Part shown: positions 25,811-34,076 of the stretch, in pieces
Position numbering within the stretch: position 1 is the first letter of the stretch
Layout of the letters: the number at the start of each line of letters is the position of its first letter
Made by a program: the position numbers and the translations under genes
From: Flavobacterium sp. UBA6135
Lineage (GTDB): Bacteria > Bacteroidota > Bacteroidia > Flavobacteriales > Flavobacteriaceae
Direction: 5' to 3'
Assembly: GCF_002428305.1 (NCBI RefSeq)
Contig: NZ_DIVJ01000023.1
Location: 1-64,000, forward strand
DNA length: 64,000 nt
Notes under the pieces: model-generated
The model's input: only the letters and a program-made list of their open reading frames with translations
Database searches by the model: none
What the model was told of the DNA's origin: nothing

Positions 25811-25842
25811 AAAAAATCCCGACTCTTTTGGAATCGGGATTT
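25811..25842 (-). terminator. Attenuator terminator before pheA
   Basis: On the minus strand the arms AAATCCCGA and TCGGGATTT enclose an 11-base loop and are followed by six T. The hairpin lies between the leader peptide stop and the pheA ATG (12 bases away). Its 5' arm ATCCCG is also complementary to CGGGAT just after the aromatic codons of the leader, giving a possible alternative pairing. Confidence 0.8.
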
Positions 25843-25865
25843 ATATTGTTTGTTGAATTAAAAAT

Positions 25866-25955
25866 TTACCTTACACTACACAATACATATCCCGTTCTTC
25901 TCCAAAAGAAAAAGTAAAAGAAATTAGTATAATATATTGTGTTGTGCGAAATCAT
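25866..25955 (-). CDS. Aromatic-amino-acid leader peptide (pheA attenuator)
   Basis: A 29-codon frame with ATG 25955 and TAA at 25866. It encodes two Tyr codons (IYYT), then NFFYFFFW: five Phe, one Tyr and one Trp in eight codons, and a further Tyr near the end. It is followed by the terminator at 25811-25842 and then pheA. Phe-, Tyr- and Trp-biased short frames of this kind are the control peptides of transcription attenuation: ribosome stalling at these codons would favour readthrough into pheA and DAHP synthase. Translation has not been shown here. Confidence 0.8.
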   Translation of the reverse strand: MISHNTIYYTNFFYFFFWRRTGYVLCSVR

Positions 25956-26041
25956 TATTACTGATTTAAGTTTTGCTAATATAGGAATTAATTTGAAAGC
26001 AAAATACTTTTATTAAAAAAAGTGAGTTAAATAAAAAACTT

Positions 26042-26049
26042 TACTTTTG
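26042..26049 (+). promoter_or_regulatory. Candidate -7 element TACTTTTG before gldA
   Basis: Exact match to TAnnTTTG, 17 bases before the gldA ATG. No convincing TTG is visible at the usual upstream spacing. Confidence 0.4.
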
Positions 26050-26066
26050 TGATAAATTTATAGACC

Positions 26067-26966
26067 ATGTCAATTGAAGTTCAAAATATTAGCAAATCCT
26101 ACGGAACACAAAAAGCACTTGATGCCATTTCTTTTTCTGTAAAACAAGGCGAAATTGTTGGTTTTTTGGGACCAAATGGTGCCGGAAAATCTACTTTAAT
26201 GAAGATTTTGACTACTTATATTGCTTCTGATGAAGGAGCAGCTTCTGTAGCCGGATTTGATGTTGAAAATTCAAAAAAAGACGTTCAAAAAAATGTGGGA
26301 TATCTTCCCGAACACAACCCGTTATATTTAGAATTATATGTTCGCGAATATTTGACTTTCAATGCAAATGTGTATAATGTTCCCAAATCACGAATTCAAG
26401 AAGTGATTGAATTAACAGGTTTAACTCCTGAAAGTCATAAAAAAATTGGTCAGCTTTCAAAAGGTTATAGACAACGTGTTGGTTTAGCCACCGCATTACT
26501 TCACAATCCTGAAGTTTTGATTTTGGATGAACCCACAACCGGATTGGACCCTAATCAATTGGTTGAAATCAGAGATTTAATAAAAAATATTGGAGCCAAT
26601 AAAACGGTTTTTCTTTCGACACATATTATGCAGGAAGTTGAAGCCATTTGTGATCGGGTTATAATTATCAATCAAGGAAAAATTGTCACCGATAAAAAAT
26701 TGGATAAACTTATAACCGATGAACAAGAACAACTGATTGAGGTGGAGTTTGACAAAAACATTTCAAACGAAGATTTAAAAGATTTACCCAATTTAAAATC
26801 GGCAATAAATACCCACGACACTACTTGGGAATTTACTTTTTTAACCTCCGAAGATATGCGGTCAAAATTGTTTGATTTTGCAACTGAAAAAGGATTAAAA
26901 ACGCTTCAAATTCAATTGAAAAGTAAAAATTTGGAAACTATTTTCAGAGAAAAAACTAAAAAATAA
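26067..26966 (+). CDS. gldA: Gliding-motility ABC transporter ATP-binding subunit GldA
   Basis: A 299-residue ABC ATPase. Walker A GPNGAGKST at residues 35-43, signature LSKGYRQRVGLA near 133, Walker B VLILDEPTTGLDP near 153, and the switch histidine in LSTHIMQEVE near 186. The sequence from the start (MSIEVQNISKSYGTQKAL) and the C-terminal extension match GldA of Flavobacterium johnsoniae, which with GldF and GldG supports gliding and chitin use. gldF and gldG are not in the window, which is usual because they lie elsewhere. Divergent from the pheA leader. Confidence 0.87.
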   Translation: MSIEVQNISKSYGTQKALDAISFSVKQGEIVGFLGPNGAGKSTLMKILTTYIASDEGAASVAGFDVENSKKDVQKNVGYLPEHNPLYLELYVREYLTFNANVYNVPKSRIQEVIELTGLTPESHKKIGQLSKGYRQRVGLATALLHNPEVLILDEPTTGLDPNQLVEIRDLIKNIGANKTVFLSTHIMQEVEAICDRVIIINQGKIVTDKKLDKLITDEQEQLIEVEFDKNISNEDLKDLPNLKSAINTHDTTWEFTFLTSEDMRSKLFDFATEKGLKTLQIQLKSKNLETIFREKTKK

Positions 26967-26967
26967 A

Positions 26968-27705
26968 TCAATTCAAAATCAATCTTCCCGTATAATGTTG
27001 TTGCACATTTATACTTGGCGGATTGTTTTTTAGAATTGCATCTCCGGTTCCATACAAATTCCCTTCGATGGATTGAATTGGAAAAAGTTCCACATCATTG
27101 CTACCTCTGTGAAATAATTGAATAGTTTGAGCTTGTAATTGTTCGCCTTTAAATTTTCCGTTTCCGGCATAAAAATTTAAACTCAATTCTGAACATGTTC
27201 CGTTGATGTAAAATGCAGAGGCATTATTACTGGCTATTACCAATTGAGAAACGGCTACATCAAAGTAAAAATCACCTGTTCCGGCAGCTGAACCGTCGTC
27301 CATTGAGATCAATCGTAGTGTTGGAAAGGTTAATAGACCTATTGAACGAATGGGTTGTTCTGTTTTAGAATTTATATTAATAAGTGTTGGTGTAGTAATT
27401 GTAACGGTGGTTTTTCCGTAATCTCTATTTAAATTACAATCGGTTTTATCTTCAAGAAAAAGCACACCGTCTTGAACATAAACTCTAATATTATCAATTA
27501 AATTTTCACCAGCAACCACTACAACTTCTTGTTCGTTTCCTTCTTTAATATTAACAGCAATTCCATTTCCAATATATAGATTAGAAAACTCTTCTGTTTC
27601 AAAAACCTTAGAAACAAAATTTCCTGATTTTTTAAAACAGTCTTCAGACAACGAACAACTTGTCTGAATAAAAAGTACCACCAATAAAAAAATACCTTTT
27701 TTCAT
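26968..27705 (-). CDS. GIN-domain (DUF2807) lipoprotein
   Basis: A 245-residue protein with a lipoprotein signal (FLLVVLFIQTSCS, cysteine near residue 17) and a DUF2807 / head-GIN beta-helix domain; VSQLVIASNNASAFYINGTCSELSLNFYAGNGKFKGEQL shows the alternating pattern of the fold. The start is ATG 27705; the longer frame overlaps the upstream gene's end. It starts 3 bases before the end of the PagL-like gene on the same strand, so they are probably cotranscribed. Proteins of this family lie at the outer membrane; their ligand is unknown. Confidence 0.8.
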   Translation of the reverse strand: MKKGIFLLVVLFIQTSCSLSEDCFKKSGNFVSKVFETEEFSNLYIGNGIAVNIKEGNEQEVVVVAGENLIDNIRVYVQDGVLFLEDKTDCNLNRDYGKTTVTITTPTLININSKTEQPIRSIGLLTFPTLRLISMDDGSAAGTGDFYFDVAVSQLVIASNNASAFYINGTCSELSLNFYAGNGKFKGEQLQAQTIQLFHRGSNDVELFPIQSIEGNLYGTGDAILKNNPPSINVQQHYTGRLILN

Positions 27706-27707
27706 AA

Positions 27708-28796
27708 TTACAATCTTACCCCTATTCCCCATTCAATGGCTTCCGCTTTTGCTCCATGCGATTTCAATGCCACACCGGTAAATAGTTTTGGTGTTATATA
27801 ATATTTCAATCCCAATCGTTGATAAATGTCCATTTCTTCTCTAAATTGTTTGTAAACATAAATTCCCAACTGGGTTTCTATGGATAATTTATTTATAAAC
27901 AATTCATGTCCCGCAAAAACACTAACTCGTCTGTAGTCTGTTTCTGGGTCAATCGGCTCCAACTCAGGAAACGCAATTGCTCTGTAAGCAATATATTCTT
28001 TTAAACTTTGCGTGAAAAACAACTCTGTTCCAAGTTGTAAGGCACTTTTTCTCCCGATTCGTTTGTCCACATGAGTACTAAAATGATAAAATGGTTTTTG
28101 GCCACTTCCTACCACGCTACTTTCATTTACGCCAGTTCTAAAGGTAAAATTAAAACGAATAGGTTCTTTAAACTTGGCAATGGAATCCACTTTTTGATAT
28201 TTAAAAGGTTCGCCTACATTATAATTCAATCCTAAATTTATGCCATACGTATTTATTCCTCTGTTTGGAGATTTTATCCTACCGTTTGAAAAATGTGTAA
28301 AAAACAAACCGGCATTAAACCCAATAGGACCAACAAAATAAGGTTTTTGATAATGCAGTAAAAAATAATTACTACTCATAAATCGAGAACCAAAAGCATT
28401 GTTCTTAAAATTCAATTCCTTGTCATACGGATTTGTTGTCATGGCAATTCCTTGAGAAATCCGAAACATCAAATTTCGATTTAAAAAGTAAAAATTATAA
28501 TGGGCATTGATGGCGAAATTTTTTCCTAAATATTGATTTTCAAAATCTTGAAATAAGAATGAAACACCATAATCAGGATAATTATAAATGGAATGCCATT
28601 CTTTATTTCCGGTAGTTTTAAAATTATAGCTTAGAATTAAGCCTTGCGGATGACCCGTAATCAAATGATTTATATCCGGCACATGATTAAGAATGTTACC
28701 ATGAATATAATTCAAATCGAAATAACCATTGGTAGTTTTTTCTTGGCCAAAAGTCAATGAGCAAAATAATAAAAACCAAAAAACATGTTTACTCAT
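27708..28796 (-). CDS. PagL-like acyloxyacyl hydrolase family outer-membrane protein
   Basis: A 362-residue protein with a signal peptide (LFCSLTFGQ) and a beta-barrel pattern of aromatic-rich alternating strands. The PagL-type catalytic segment is FFTHFSNGRIKSPNRG near residue 168, where H and S match the His-Ser pair of lipid A 3-O-deacylase. The family is annotated acyloxyacyl hydrolase in Bacteroidota. The protein is longer than Pseudomonas PagL, with about 180 residues of extra strands, so enzymatic activity should not be assumed. Confidence 0.75.
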   Translation of the reverse strand: MSKHVFWFLLFCSLTFGQEKTTNGYFDLNYIHGNILNHVPDINHLITGHPQGLILSYNFKTTGNKEWHSIYNYPDYGVSFLFQDFENQYLGKNFAINAHYNFYFLNRNLMFRISQGIAMTTNPYDKELNFKNNAFGSRFMSSNYFLLHYQKPYFVGPIGFNAGLFFTHFSNGRIKSPNRGINTYGINLGLNYNVGEPFKYQKVDSIAKFKEPIRFNFTFRTGVNESSVVGSGQKPFYHFSTHVDKRIGRKSALQLGTELFFTQSLKEYIAYRAIAFPELEPIDPETDYRRVSVFAGHELFINKLSIETQLGIYVYKQFREEMDIYQRLGLKYYITPKLFTGVALKSHGAKAEAIEWGIGVRL

Positions 28797-28874
28797 TCCT
28801 ATTTTTTAAGAATCGCAAATATAATCGAATATGTTTAGGAGTCAAATTTTAAAGGAAATTCTCTATCATTTGTT

Positions 28875-29831
28875 TTAAAATACTTCTTTAGCAATTGCTT
28901 TAATGTTCTCGGCTTTCCCCATCGAATAATAATGCAAAACCGGAAAACCTGCTGCAACCAATCCTTTTGATTGTTCGACACACCATTCGACTCCGATTTG
29001 CTTTACCGCTTCGTTGTCTTTTGCTTTTACAACGGCCATAATCAAATCATCAGGCAAATCAACTTTGAATCGATGCGGAATCAAATTTAACTGCTTTTTG
29101 GTGGCAATTGGTTTCAATCCCGGTATAATTGGCACAGTAATTCCGGCTGCTCTGCATTTAGCAACAAAATCAAAAAAACGTTTGTTGTCAAAAAACATTT
29201 GGGTTATAATATAATCCGCTCCGTTTTTGATTTTTTGTTTTAAGAAATGAATATCGCTGTCAACACTAGGAGCTTCCATGTGTTTTTCAGGATAACCGGC
29301 TACGCCAATGCAGAAATTAGTGCATGAAGAGTTTTGTAAATCTTCATCCAAATAAATGCCTTTGTTCAAATTGTGGATTTGTGTAACCAATTCGGAAGCA
29401 TATTCATTCCCTTCCTTTTCGGGCTTGAAATAAATTTCGTTTTTCAAAGCATCTCCACGAAGAGCTACAACATTATCAATACCTAAAAAATCTAAATCAA
29501 TTAATAAATTTTCGGTATCTTCTTTTGTAAAACCGCCACATAAAATATGCGGAATGGCATCTACCTCATATTTATTTTGAATTCCGGCACAAATTCCAAC
29601 CGTTCCCGGACGTTTTTTTACAATTTTCTTTTGTAATAATCCGCTCGGTAATTCCTTGAATTCATATTCTTCCCGATGATACGTTACATCAATGAATGGT
29701 GGATTAAATTCCATTAACGGATCAATTGAATCAAAAATAGATTGAATATTTTGCCCTTTTAACGGAGGTAAAATCTCAAAGGAGAATAAGGGTTTGCCGC
29801 TGGCGTTTTCGATATGTTGGGTTACTTTCAT
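28875..29831 (-). CDS. metF: 5,10-methylenetetrahydrofolate reductase
   Basis: A 318-residue FAD-dependent TIM-barrel enzyme reducing CH2-THF to 5-methyl-THF, the methyl donor for MetH. Motifs: FSFEILPPLKGQ at the N-terminus, FIDVTYHREE near 47, LRGDALKNE near 131, and IITQMFFDNKRFFDFVAKCRAAGITVPIIPGLKPI near 205-235. It lies 65 bases after metH2 on the same strand, separated by a repeat. Confidence 0.95.
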   Translation of the reverse strand: MKVTQHIENASGKPLFSFEILPPLKGQNIQSIFDSIDPLMEFNPPFIDVTYHREEYEFKELPSGLLQKKIVKKRPGTVGICAGIQNKYEVDAIPHILCGGFTKEDTENLLIDLDFLGIDNVVALRGDALKNEIYFKPEKEGNEYASELVTQIHNLNKGIYLDEDLQNSSCTNFCIGVAGYPEKHMEAPSVDSDIHFLKQKIKNGADYIITQMFFDNKRFFDFVAKCRAAGITVPIIPGLKPIATKKQLNLIPHRFKVDLPDDLIMAVVKAKDNEAVKQIGVEWCVEQSKGLVAAGFPVLHYYSMGKAENIKAIAKEVF

Positions 29832-29833
29832 TT

Positions 29834-29894
29834 TCGGTTATCTGTTATCGGTTGTCGGTTGTCTGTTAACTGATAACGGACAACAGACAACGGT
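29834..29894. repeat. GGTTGTCTGTTAAC-type satellite between metF and metH
   Basis: Imperfect units CGGTTATCTGTTATCGGTTG and complementary GATAACGGACAACAGACAAC make tandem and inverted copies. It fills the whole gap between the two genes of the operon. Confidence 0.55.
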
Positions 29895-29896
29895 TT

Positions 29897-32584
29897 TTAC
29901 TCTGCTATATTCGGCGAAAGCCATTTCATCGCCAGTTCTACACTAATATTTCTTCGTTTGGCGTAATCTTCTACTTGGTCTTTTTTGATTTTACCTAATC
30001 CGAAATATTTGCTTTCCCGATGAGCAAAATAATATCCTGAAACCGAGGAAGCCGGCCACATTGCCATACTTTCAGTCAATTTTACACCTATTTTTTCTTC
30101 TACATTTAATAGTTTCCAAATCGTAGGTTTCTCCAAATGATCCGGACAAGCAGGATACCCAGGAGCCGGACGAATTCCGGTGTAATTTTCTTTGATTAAT
30201 TCATCATTTGATAATTTTTCATCAGAAGAATAACCCCAAATTTCTTTTCGCACTTTTAGGTGTAAATATTCTGCAAAAGCTTCCGCTAATCGATCGCCTA
30301 AAGCTTTTACTAAAATGGAATTGTAATCGTCTAATTGTTTTTCAAATTCTGAGGCTTTTTCATCTACACCAAAGCCGGTTGTGACACAAAAACAGCCGAT
30401 GTAATCTTGAATTCCAGACTCTTTTGGAGCGATGAAATCGGCTAAAGCTATGTTTGGTGCACCTGCGGTTTTTTGGGATTGTTGGCGTAATGTGATAAAA
30501 GCTGTAGAGACGTTGCATGCAACGTCTGTACCAATGATGATATCATCATCATTTATAGTGTTGGCTGGAAAAATTCCCAAAATTCCTTTGGCAGTTAACC
30601 ATTTTTCGCTGACGATTTGTTGTAGCATTTTTTGTGCATCTTCAAATAGATCAGTTGCTTGTTTTCCAACAATTTCATCGGTTAAAATGGCTGGATATTT
30701 TCCGAATAACTCCCATGATTGAAAAAAAGGTGTCCAATCAATAAAATCAACTAATTCTGATAATTCAACTTCAATTGTTTTTGTTCCGATAAAATTGGGT
30801 TTTTCTGGATGATAATTTTTCCAATCGAGCTGTAATTTATTTTTTCGGGCTTCATTTATTGATAAAAAATTCTTTTCTCTACTCCTATTTAAATACCCTT
30901 CCCGAAGATGATCATAATCCTCTCGAACTAATTTGGCGTAAGCTGTTTTTGTTTCCGCTTGCAATAAATTTGTAGCGACAGTAACCGCTCGCGATGCATC
31001 ATTTACGTGCACAACGGTTTCCTTATATTCTGGTGCTATTTTCACGGCAGTATGAGCACGAGAAGTCGTTGCACCACCAATCATAATTGGAATTTTGATG
31101 TTCAACTTATCCATTTCTTTCGCCAAATAAACCATTTCATCCAGCGATGGTGTGATTAATCCGCTTAAACCGATAATATCTACGTTTTCTCTGATAGCCG
31201 CTTCGATGATTTTTTCCGGCGGAACCATTACACCTAAATCGATGATTTCAAAATTGTTACAAGCTAAAACTACCGCAACTATATTTTTACCAATATCGTG
31301 TACATCGCCTTTCACGGTTGCCATCAACACTTTTCCGGCTGAAGATGAAGCAGTTGAATCTTTCTCTTCTTCGATGAAAGGAAGTAAATATGCTACTGCT
31401 TTTTTCATCACTCGTGCAGATTTAACTACTTGTGGTAAAAACATTTTTCCGCTACCAAACAAATCGCCTACTACATTCATTCCTGCCATTAAATTAATTT
31501 CAATGACTTCGATGGCTTTTGTGGCATTTATTCTGGCTTCTTCTACATCAATTTCGATAAATTCATCAATTCCTTTGACTAATGAATGGGTTAATCTTTC
31601 TTGAACAGAGCCATTTCGCCATTCTTGAATCGCTTTTTCATTGATTTTAAAATCCCCTTTGAAACTCTCGGCTAATTCTAAAAGTCGTTCAGTGGCATCA
31701 TTTCTTCTGTTTAGTAAAACATCTTCAACGTGTTCTAATAATTTTTTGTCGATTTCATCATAAATTTCAAGCATTTCAGGATTTACAATTCCCATCGTCA
31801 TTCCGTTTTGAATGGCGTGATATAGGAAAGCAGAATGCATCGCTTCACGTACTTTGTCGTTTCCACGGAAAGAAAAAGAAACATTACTCACACCACCAGA
31901 AATATTCGCATAGGGAAGATTTTCACGAATCCATTTGGTTGCCCTGAAAAAATCTAAAGCGTTTAATTTATGTTCCTCCATTCCTGTCGCAACGGGGAAT
32001 ATGTTTGGGTCGAAAATGATGTCTTCCGCTGGAAAACCAACTTTATCAACTAAAATATCATAGCTTCTTTTGCAAATTTCGATACGTCTTTCGTAATTAT
32101 CGGCTTGACCTTTTTCGTCAAAAGCCATCACGATGACAGCTGCACCGTAACGTTTGATTAATTTGGCGTGATGAATAAATGTTTCTTCTCCTTCTTTTAA
32201 CGAAATGGAATTTACGACACCTTTTCCCTGAACTACTTTTAATCCTGCTTCGATGATTTCCCATTTGGAGCTGTCAATCATCACCGGAACTCGAGCAATA
32301 TCAGGTTCTGCGGCTATCAAATTCAAGAATTTAGTCATTGCATATACGCCGTCCAACATTCCTTCGTCCATATTGACGTCGATGATTTGGGCTCCACCTT
32401 CTACTTGATTTCTGGCAATATCCAGAGCTTCTTCGTACTTTTCTTCTTTGATTAAACGAAGAAATTTTCGTGAACCGGTGACGTTTGTTCGTTCGCCAAC
32501 GTTTACGAAATTCGTTTCAGGAGTTATAATAAGCGGTTCAAGACCGGATAATTTTAAATATTTTTTACAATCTGATTCAGGCAT
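29897..32584 (-). CDS. metH: Methionine synthase, pterin/B12/activation part (split MetH)
   Basis: An 895-residue protein covering the methyl-THF (pterin) domain, cobalamin cap and B12-binding domain, and AdoMet reactivation domain; the homocysteine module is a separate gene upstream. The pterin domain starts FVNVGERTNVTGSRKF; the lower axial histidine is in GDVHDIGKNIVAV near residue 428; the activation domain ends RPAPGYPACPDHLEK and FGLGKIKKDQVEDYAKRR. A short segment near residues 684-694 (TDVACNVSTA) is encoded by an AGACGTTGCATGCAACGTCT palindrome that resembles a dispersed repeat. It overlaps the upstream gene by TAATG. Confidence 0.95.
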   Translation of the reverse strand: MPESDCKKYLKLSGLEPLIITPETNFVNVGERTNVTGSRKFLRLIKEEKYEEALDIARNQVEGGAQIIDVNMDEGMLDGVYAMTKFLNLIAAEPDIARVPVMIDSSKWEIIEAGLKVVQGKGVVNSISLKEGEETFIHHAKLIKRYGAAVIVMAFDEKGQADNYERRIEICKRSYDILVDKVGFPAEDIIFDPNIFPVATGMEEHKLNALDFFRATKWIRENLPYANISGGVSNVSFSFRGNDKVREAMHSAFLYHAIQNGMTMGIVNPEMLEIYDEIDKKLLEHVEDVLLNRRNDATERLLELAESFKGDFKINEKAIQEWRNGSVQERLTHSLVKGIDEFIEIDVEEARINATKAIEVIEINLMAGMNVVGDLFGSGKMFLPQVVKSARVMKKAVAYLLPFIEEEKDSTASSSAGKVLMATVKGDVHDIGKNIVAVVLACNNFEIIDLGVMVPPEKIIEAAIRENVDIIGLSGLITPSLDEMVYLAKEMDKLNIKIPIMIGGATTSRAHTAVKIAPEYKETVVHVNDASRAVTVATNLLQAETKTAYAKLVREDYDHLREGYLNRSREKNFLSINEARKNKLQLDWKNYHPEKPNFIGTKTIEVELSELVDFIDWTPFFQSWELFGKYPAILTDEIVGKQATDLFEDAQKMLQQIVSEKWLTAKGILGIFPANTINDDDIIIGTDVACNVSTAFITLRQQSQKTAGAPNIALADFIAPKESGIQDYIGCFCVTTGFGVDEKASEFEKQLDDYNSILVKALGDRLAEAFAEYLHLKVRKEIWGYSSDEKLSNDELIKENYTGIRPAPGYPACPDHLEKPTIWKLLNVEEKIGVKLTESMAMWPASSVSGYYFAHRESKYFGLGKIKKDQVEDYAKRRNISVELAMKWLSPNIAE
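30503..30530. repeat. GTAGAGAC palindromic repeat in frame inside metH
   Basis: The 20-base core AGACGTTGCATGCAACGTCT (30507-30526) is a perfect palindrome flanked by GTAG and GTAC. It shares the GTAG-RGAC frame with the intergenic copy at 18119-18146. Confidence 0.7.
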
Positions 32585-33573
32585 TATATCTTTTCTAAAA
32601 TTTGTCTGGGTTTAAATTCTTTGGCCACTTCAGCAATTAATTTGATGTGTTCCGGAGTTGTGCCACAACAACCACCAATGATGTTGATTAAATTGTCTTG
32701 CAAATACTCTCGGATTAAGCCTTGCATTTCTTCCGGACTTTGGTCGTATTGCCCGAATGCATTGGGTAATCCGGCATTGGGATGAGCGGAAATATTGATT
32801 TGAGTGTTGTGTGCTAATCGTTTTAAATAGGGTTTTAACTGATCTGCTCCTAACGCACAATTAAATCCTATGCTTAGTAATGGAATATGTGAGATGGAAA
32901 TTAAAAAAGCTTCAACGGTTTGACCGGAAAGTGTACGTCCGGAAGCATCCGTGATTGTACCGGAAACCATAACCGGAATGTCGAGATTTCGTTCTTCTTT
33001 GACTTCTTCGATGGCGAAAAGAGCAGCTTTGGCGTTGAGTGTGTCAAAAATAGTTTCTACTAATAAAACATCTGAACCACCATCAATCAAAGCTTCGACT
33101 TGTTGTTTGTAAGCGATACGTAAATCGTCGAATGTTACAGCACGAAATCCGGGATCGTTTACGTCGGGACTCATAGAAGCGGTTCGGTTGGTTGGTCCGA
33201 TGGAACCGGCAACAAAACGTGGTTTATCGGTGAATTCATCGGCTACTTCGCGAGCGATTTTGGCGGATTGGTAATTGAGTTCGTAAACCAAATCTTCCAG
33301 ATGATAATCGGCCATTCCGATGGTGGTTCCGGAAAAAGTGTTGGTTTCTACGATGTCGGCACCGGCTTCAAAATAGGCTCGGTGAACTGCTTTTACGGCT
33401 TCGGGTTGTGTGATGGAAAGTAAGTCGTTATTTCCTTTTAGTGGATGTGGAAAATCTTTGAAACGGTCTCCACGAAAATCTTCTTCGGAGAAGTTGTTTC
33501 GTTGTAACATTGTTCCCATCGCTCCGTCGAGGACGAGGATTCTTTCTTGTATGGCTTTTTCTATTTTTGACAT
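32584..33573 (-). CDS. metH: Homocysteine S-methyltransferase module of split MetH
   Basis: A 329-residue zinc-dependent homocysteine-binding TIM barrel, the N-terminal module of cobalamin methionine synthase encoded separately. Zinc cysteines are in GFNCALGADQL near residue 236 and GGCCGTTPEHI near 303-304. The N-terminus (LDGAMGTMLQRNNFSEEDFRGDRF) is typical. It is translated first and overlaps the B12 module by TAATG, so stoichiometric coupling is likely. A SAM-I riboswitch lies 258 bases upstream, with a dispersed palindromic repeat in between. Confidence 0.95.
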   Translation of the reverse strand: MSKIEKAIQERILVLDGAMGTMLQRNNFSEEDFRGDRFKDFPHPLKGNNDLLSITQPEAVKAVHRAYFEAGADIVETNTFSGTTIGMADYHLEDLVYELNYQSAKIAREVADEFTDKPRFVAGSIGPTNRTASMSPDVNDPGFRAVTFDDLRIAYKQQVEALIDGGSDVLLVETIFDTLNAKAALFAIEEVKEERNLDIPVMVSGTITDASGRTLSGQTVEAFLISISHIPLLSIGFNCALGADQLKPYLKRLAHNTQINISAHPNAGLPNAFGQYDQSPEEMQGLIREYLQDNLINIIGGCCGTTPEHIKLIAEVAKEFKPRQILEKI

Positions 33574-33831
33574 ATTATTTTTTTTTAACCACGAAGTTCA
33601 CGAAGGAATTTCGCAAAGTTCACTACTACTTCTTTGTTGCACTGACGCCTAGCCCCGATAGAAGTGGAAAGCCTTTTGCAGGATTGTTGCATTTTTTCTT
33701 GGCAAAAAAGAGCGACCAAAGGAAGCTCCTTTTTTGACTTAGAAAAAAGCAACAAGACAAAAAAGCTTGTAACGAATAGCGGGATTAGCTTCTAACTAAA
33801 AAAATTATCAGGAAATAGAGGAAATAAACGG
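33574..33831 (-). other. 5' leader between SAM-I aptamer and metH
   Basis: No gene is present. It contains a short AACCACGAAGTTCACGAAGG-type sequence (33589-33622), the long palindromic repeat (33618-33797) and an A/T-rich stretch after the aptamer. I see no obvious riboswitch-controlled terminator in it, apart from what the repeat hairpin itself might provide. Confidence 0.55.
33618..33797. repeat. Long palindromic dispersed repeat, copy 2
   Basis: Same element as 60-222: AGCCCCGAT at 33651, GGAAAGCCTTTT, TTGTTGCATTTTTTCTTGG, GCGACCAAAGGAAGCT, CTTTTTTGACTTAG, AAGCAACAAG and AGCGGGATTAGCTTC. The two arms around 33700 and 33740 pair over about 30 bases with few mismatches. Confidence 0.8.
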
Positions 33832-33935
33832 GTTATCTGTTCTCGTTTTGTGAACGAGATAGAATGTAGCACCTTCTACAGTTGCAGGGTTGCTAAGCTT
33901 TCACAGGGTCTAGTCCCTCCGGCTTTCGTGATAAC
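33832..33935 (-). promoter_or_regulatory. SAM-I (S-box) riboswitch aptamer
   Basis: All elements of the S-box are present in order on the minus strand. P1 is GTTATC/GATAAC at the two ends. P2 is AAGC/GCTT, with the conserved CGGAGGGACTAGACCC and TGTGA kink and pseudoknot. AGCAACC follows. P3 is CTGC/GTAG. AAGGTGCTA is the conserved J3/4. P4 is TCTCGTT/AACGAGA. SAM binding is expected to lower expression of the downstream genes metH1, metH2 and metF. The control step (termination or translation) cannot be assigned from this sequence. Confidence 0.92.
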
Positions 33936-34076
33936 GATCAGTATGTATATGAACGGGGCAAATATAATGAGTAATTTGGGAATATAGAATATTTTTCTGT
34001 TTTTTATTAAAATTTGTTGTTTGACAGAAAAATATTCTGTAAATAATGAATTTGGCAATTAATTAATTGGTTAAAA

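Noticed and set aside
33876..34058. Minus-strand frame of 60 codons upstream of metH
   Set aside because: It covers the SAM-I aptamer, whose RNA structure explains the conservation.
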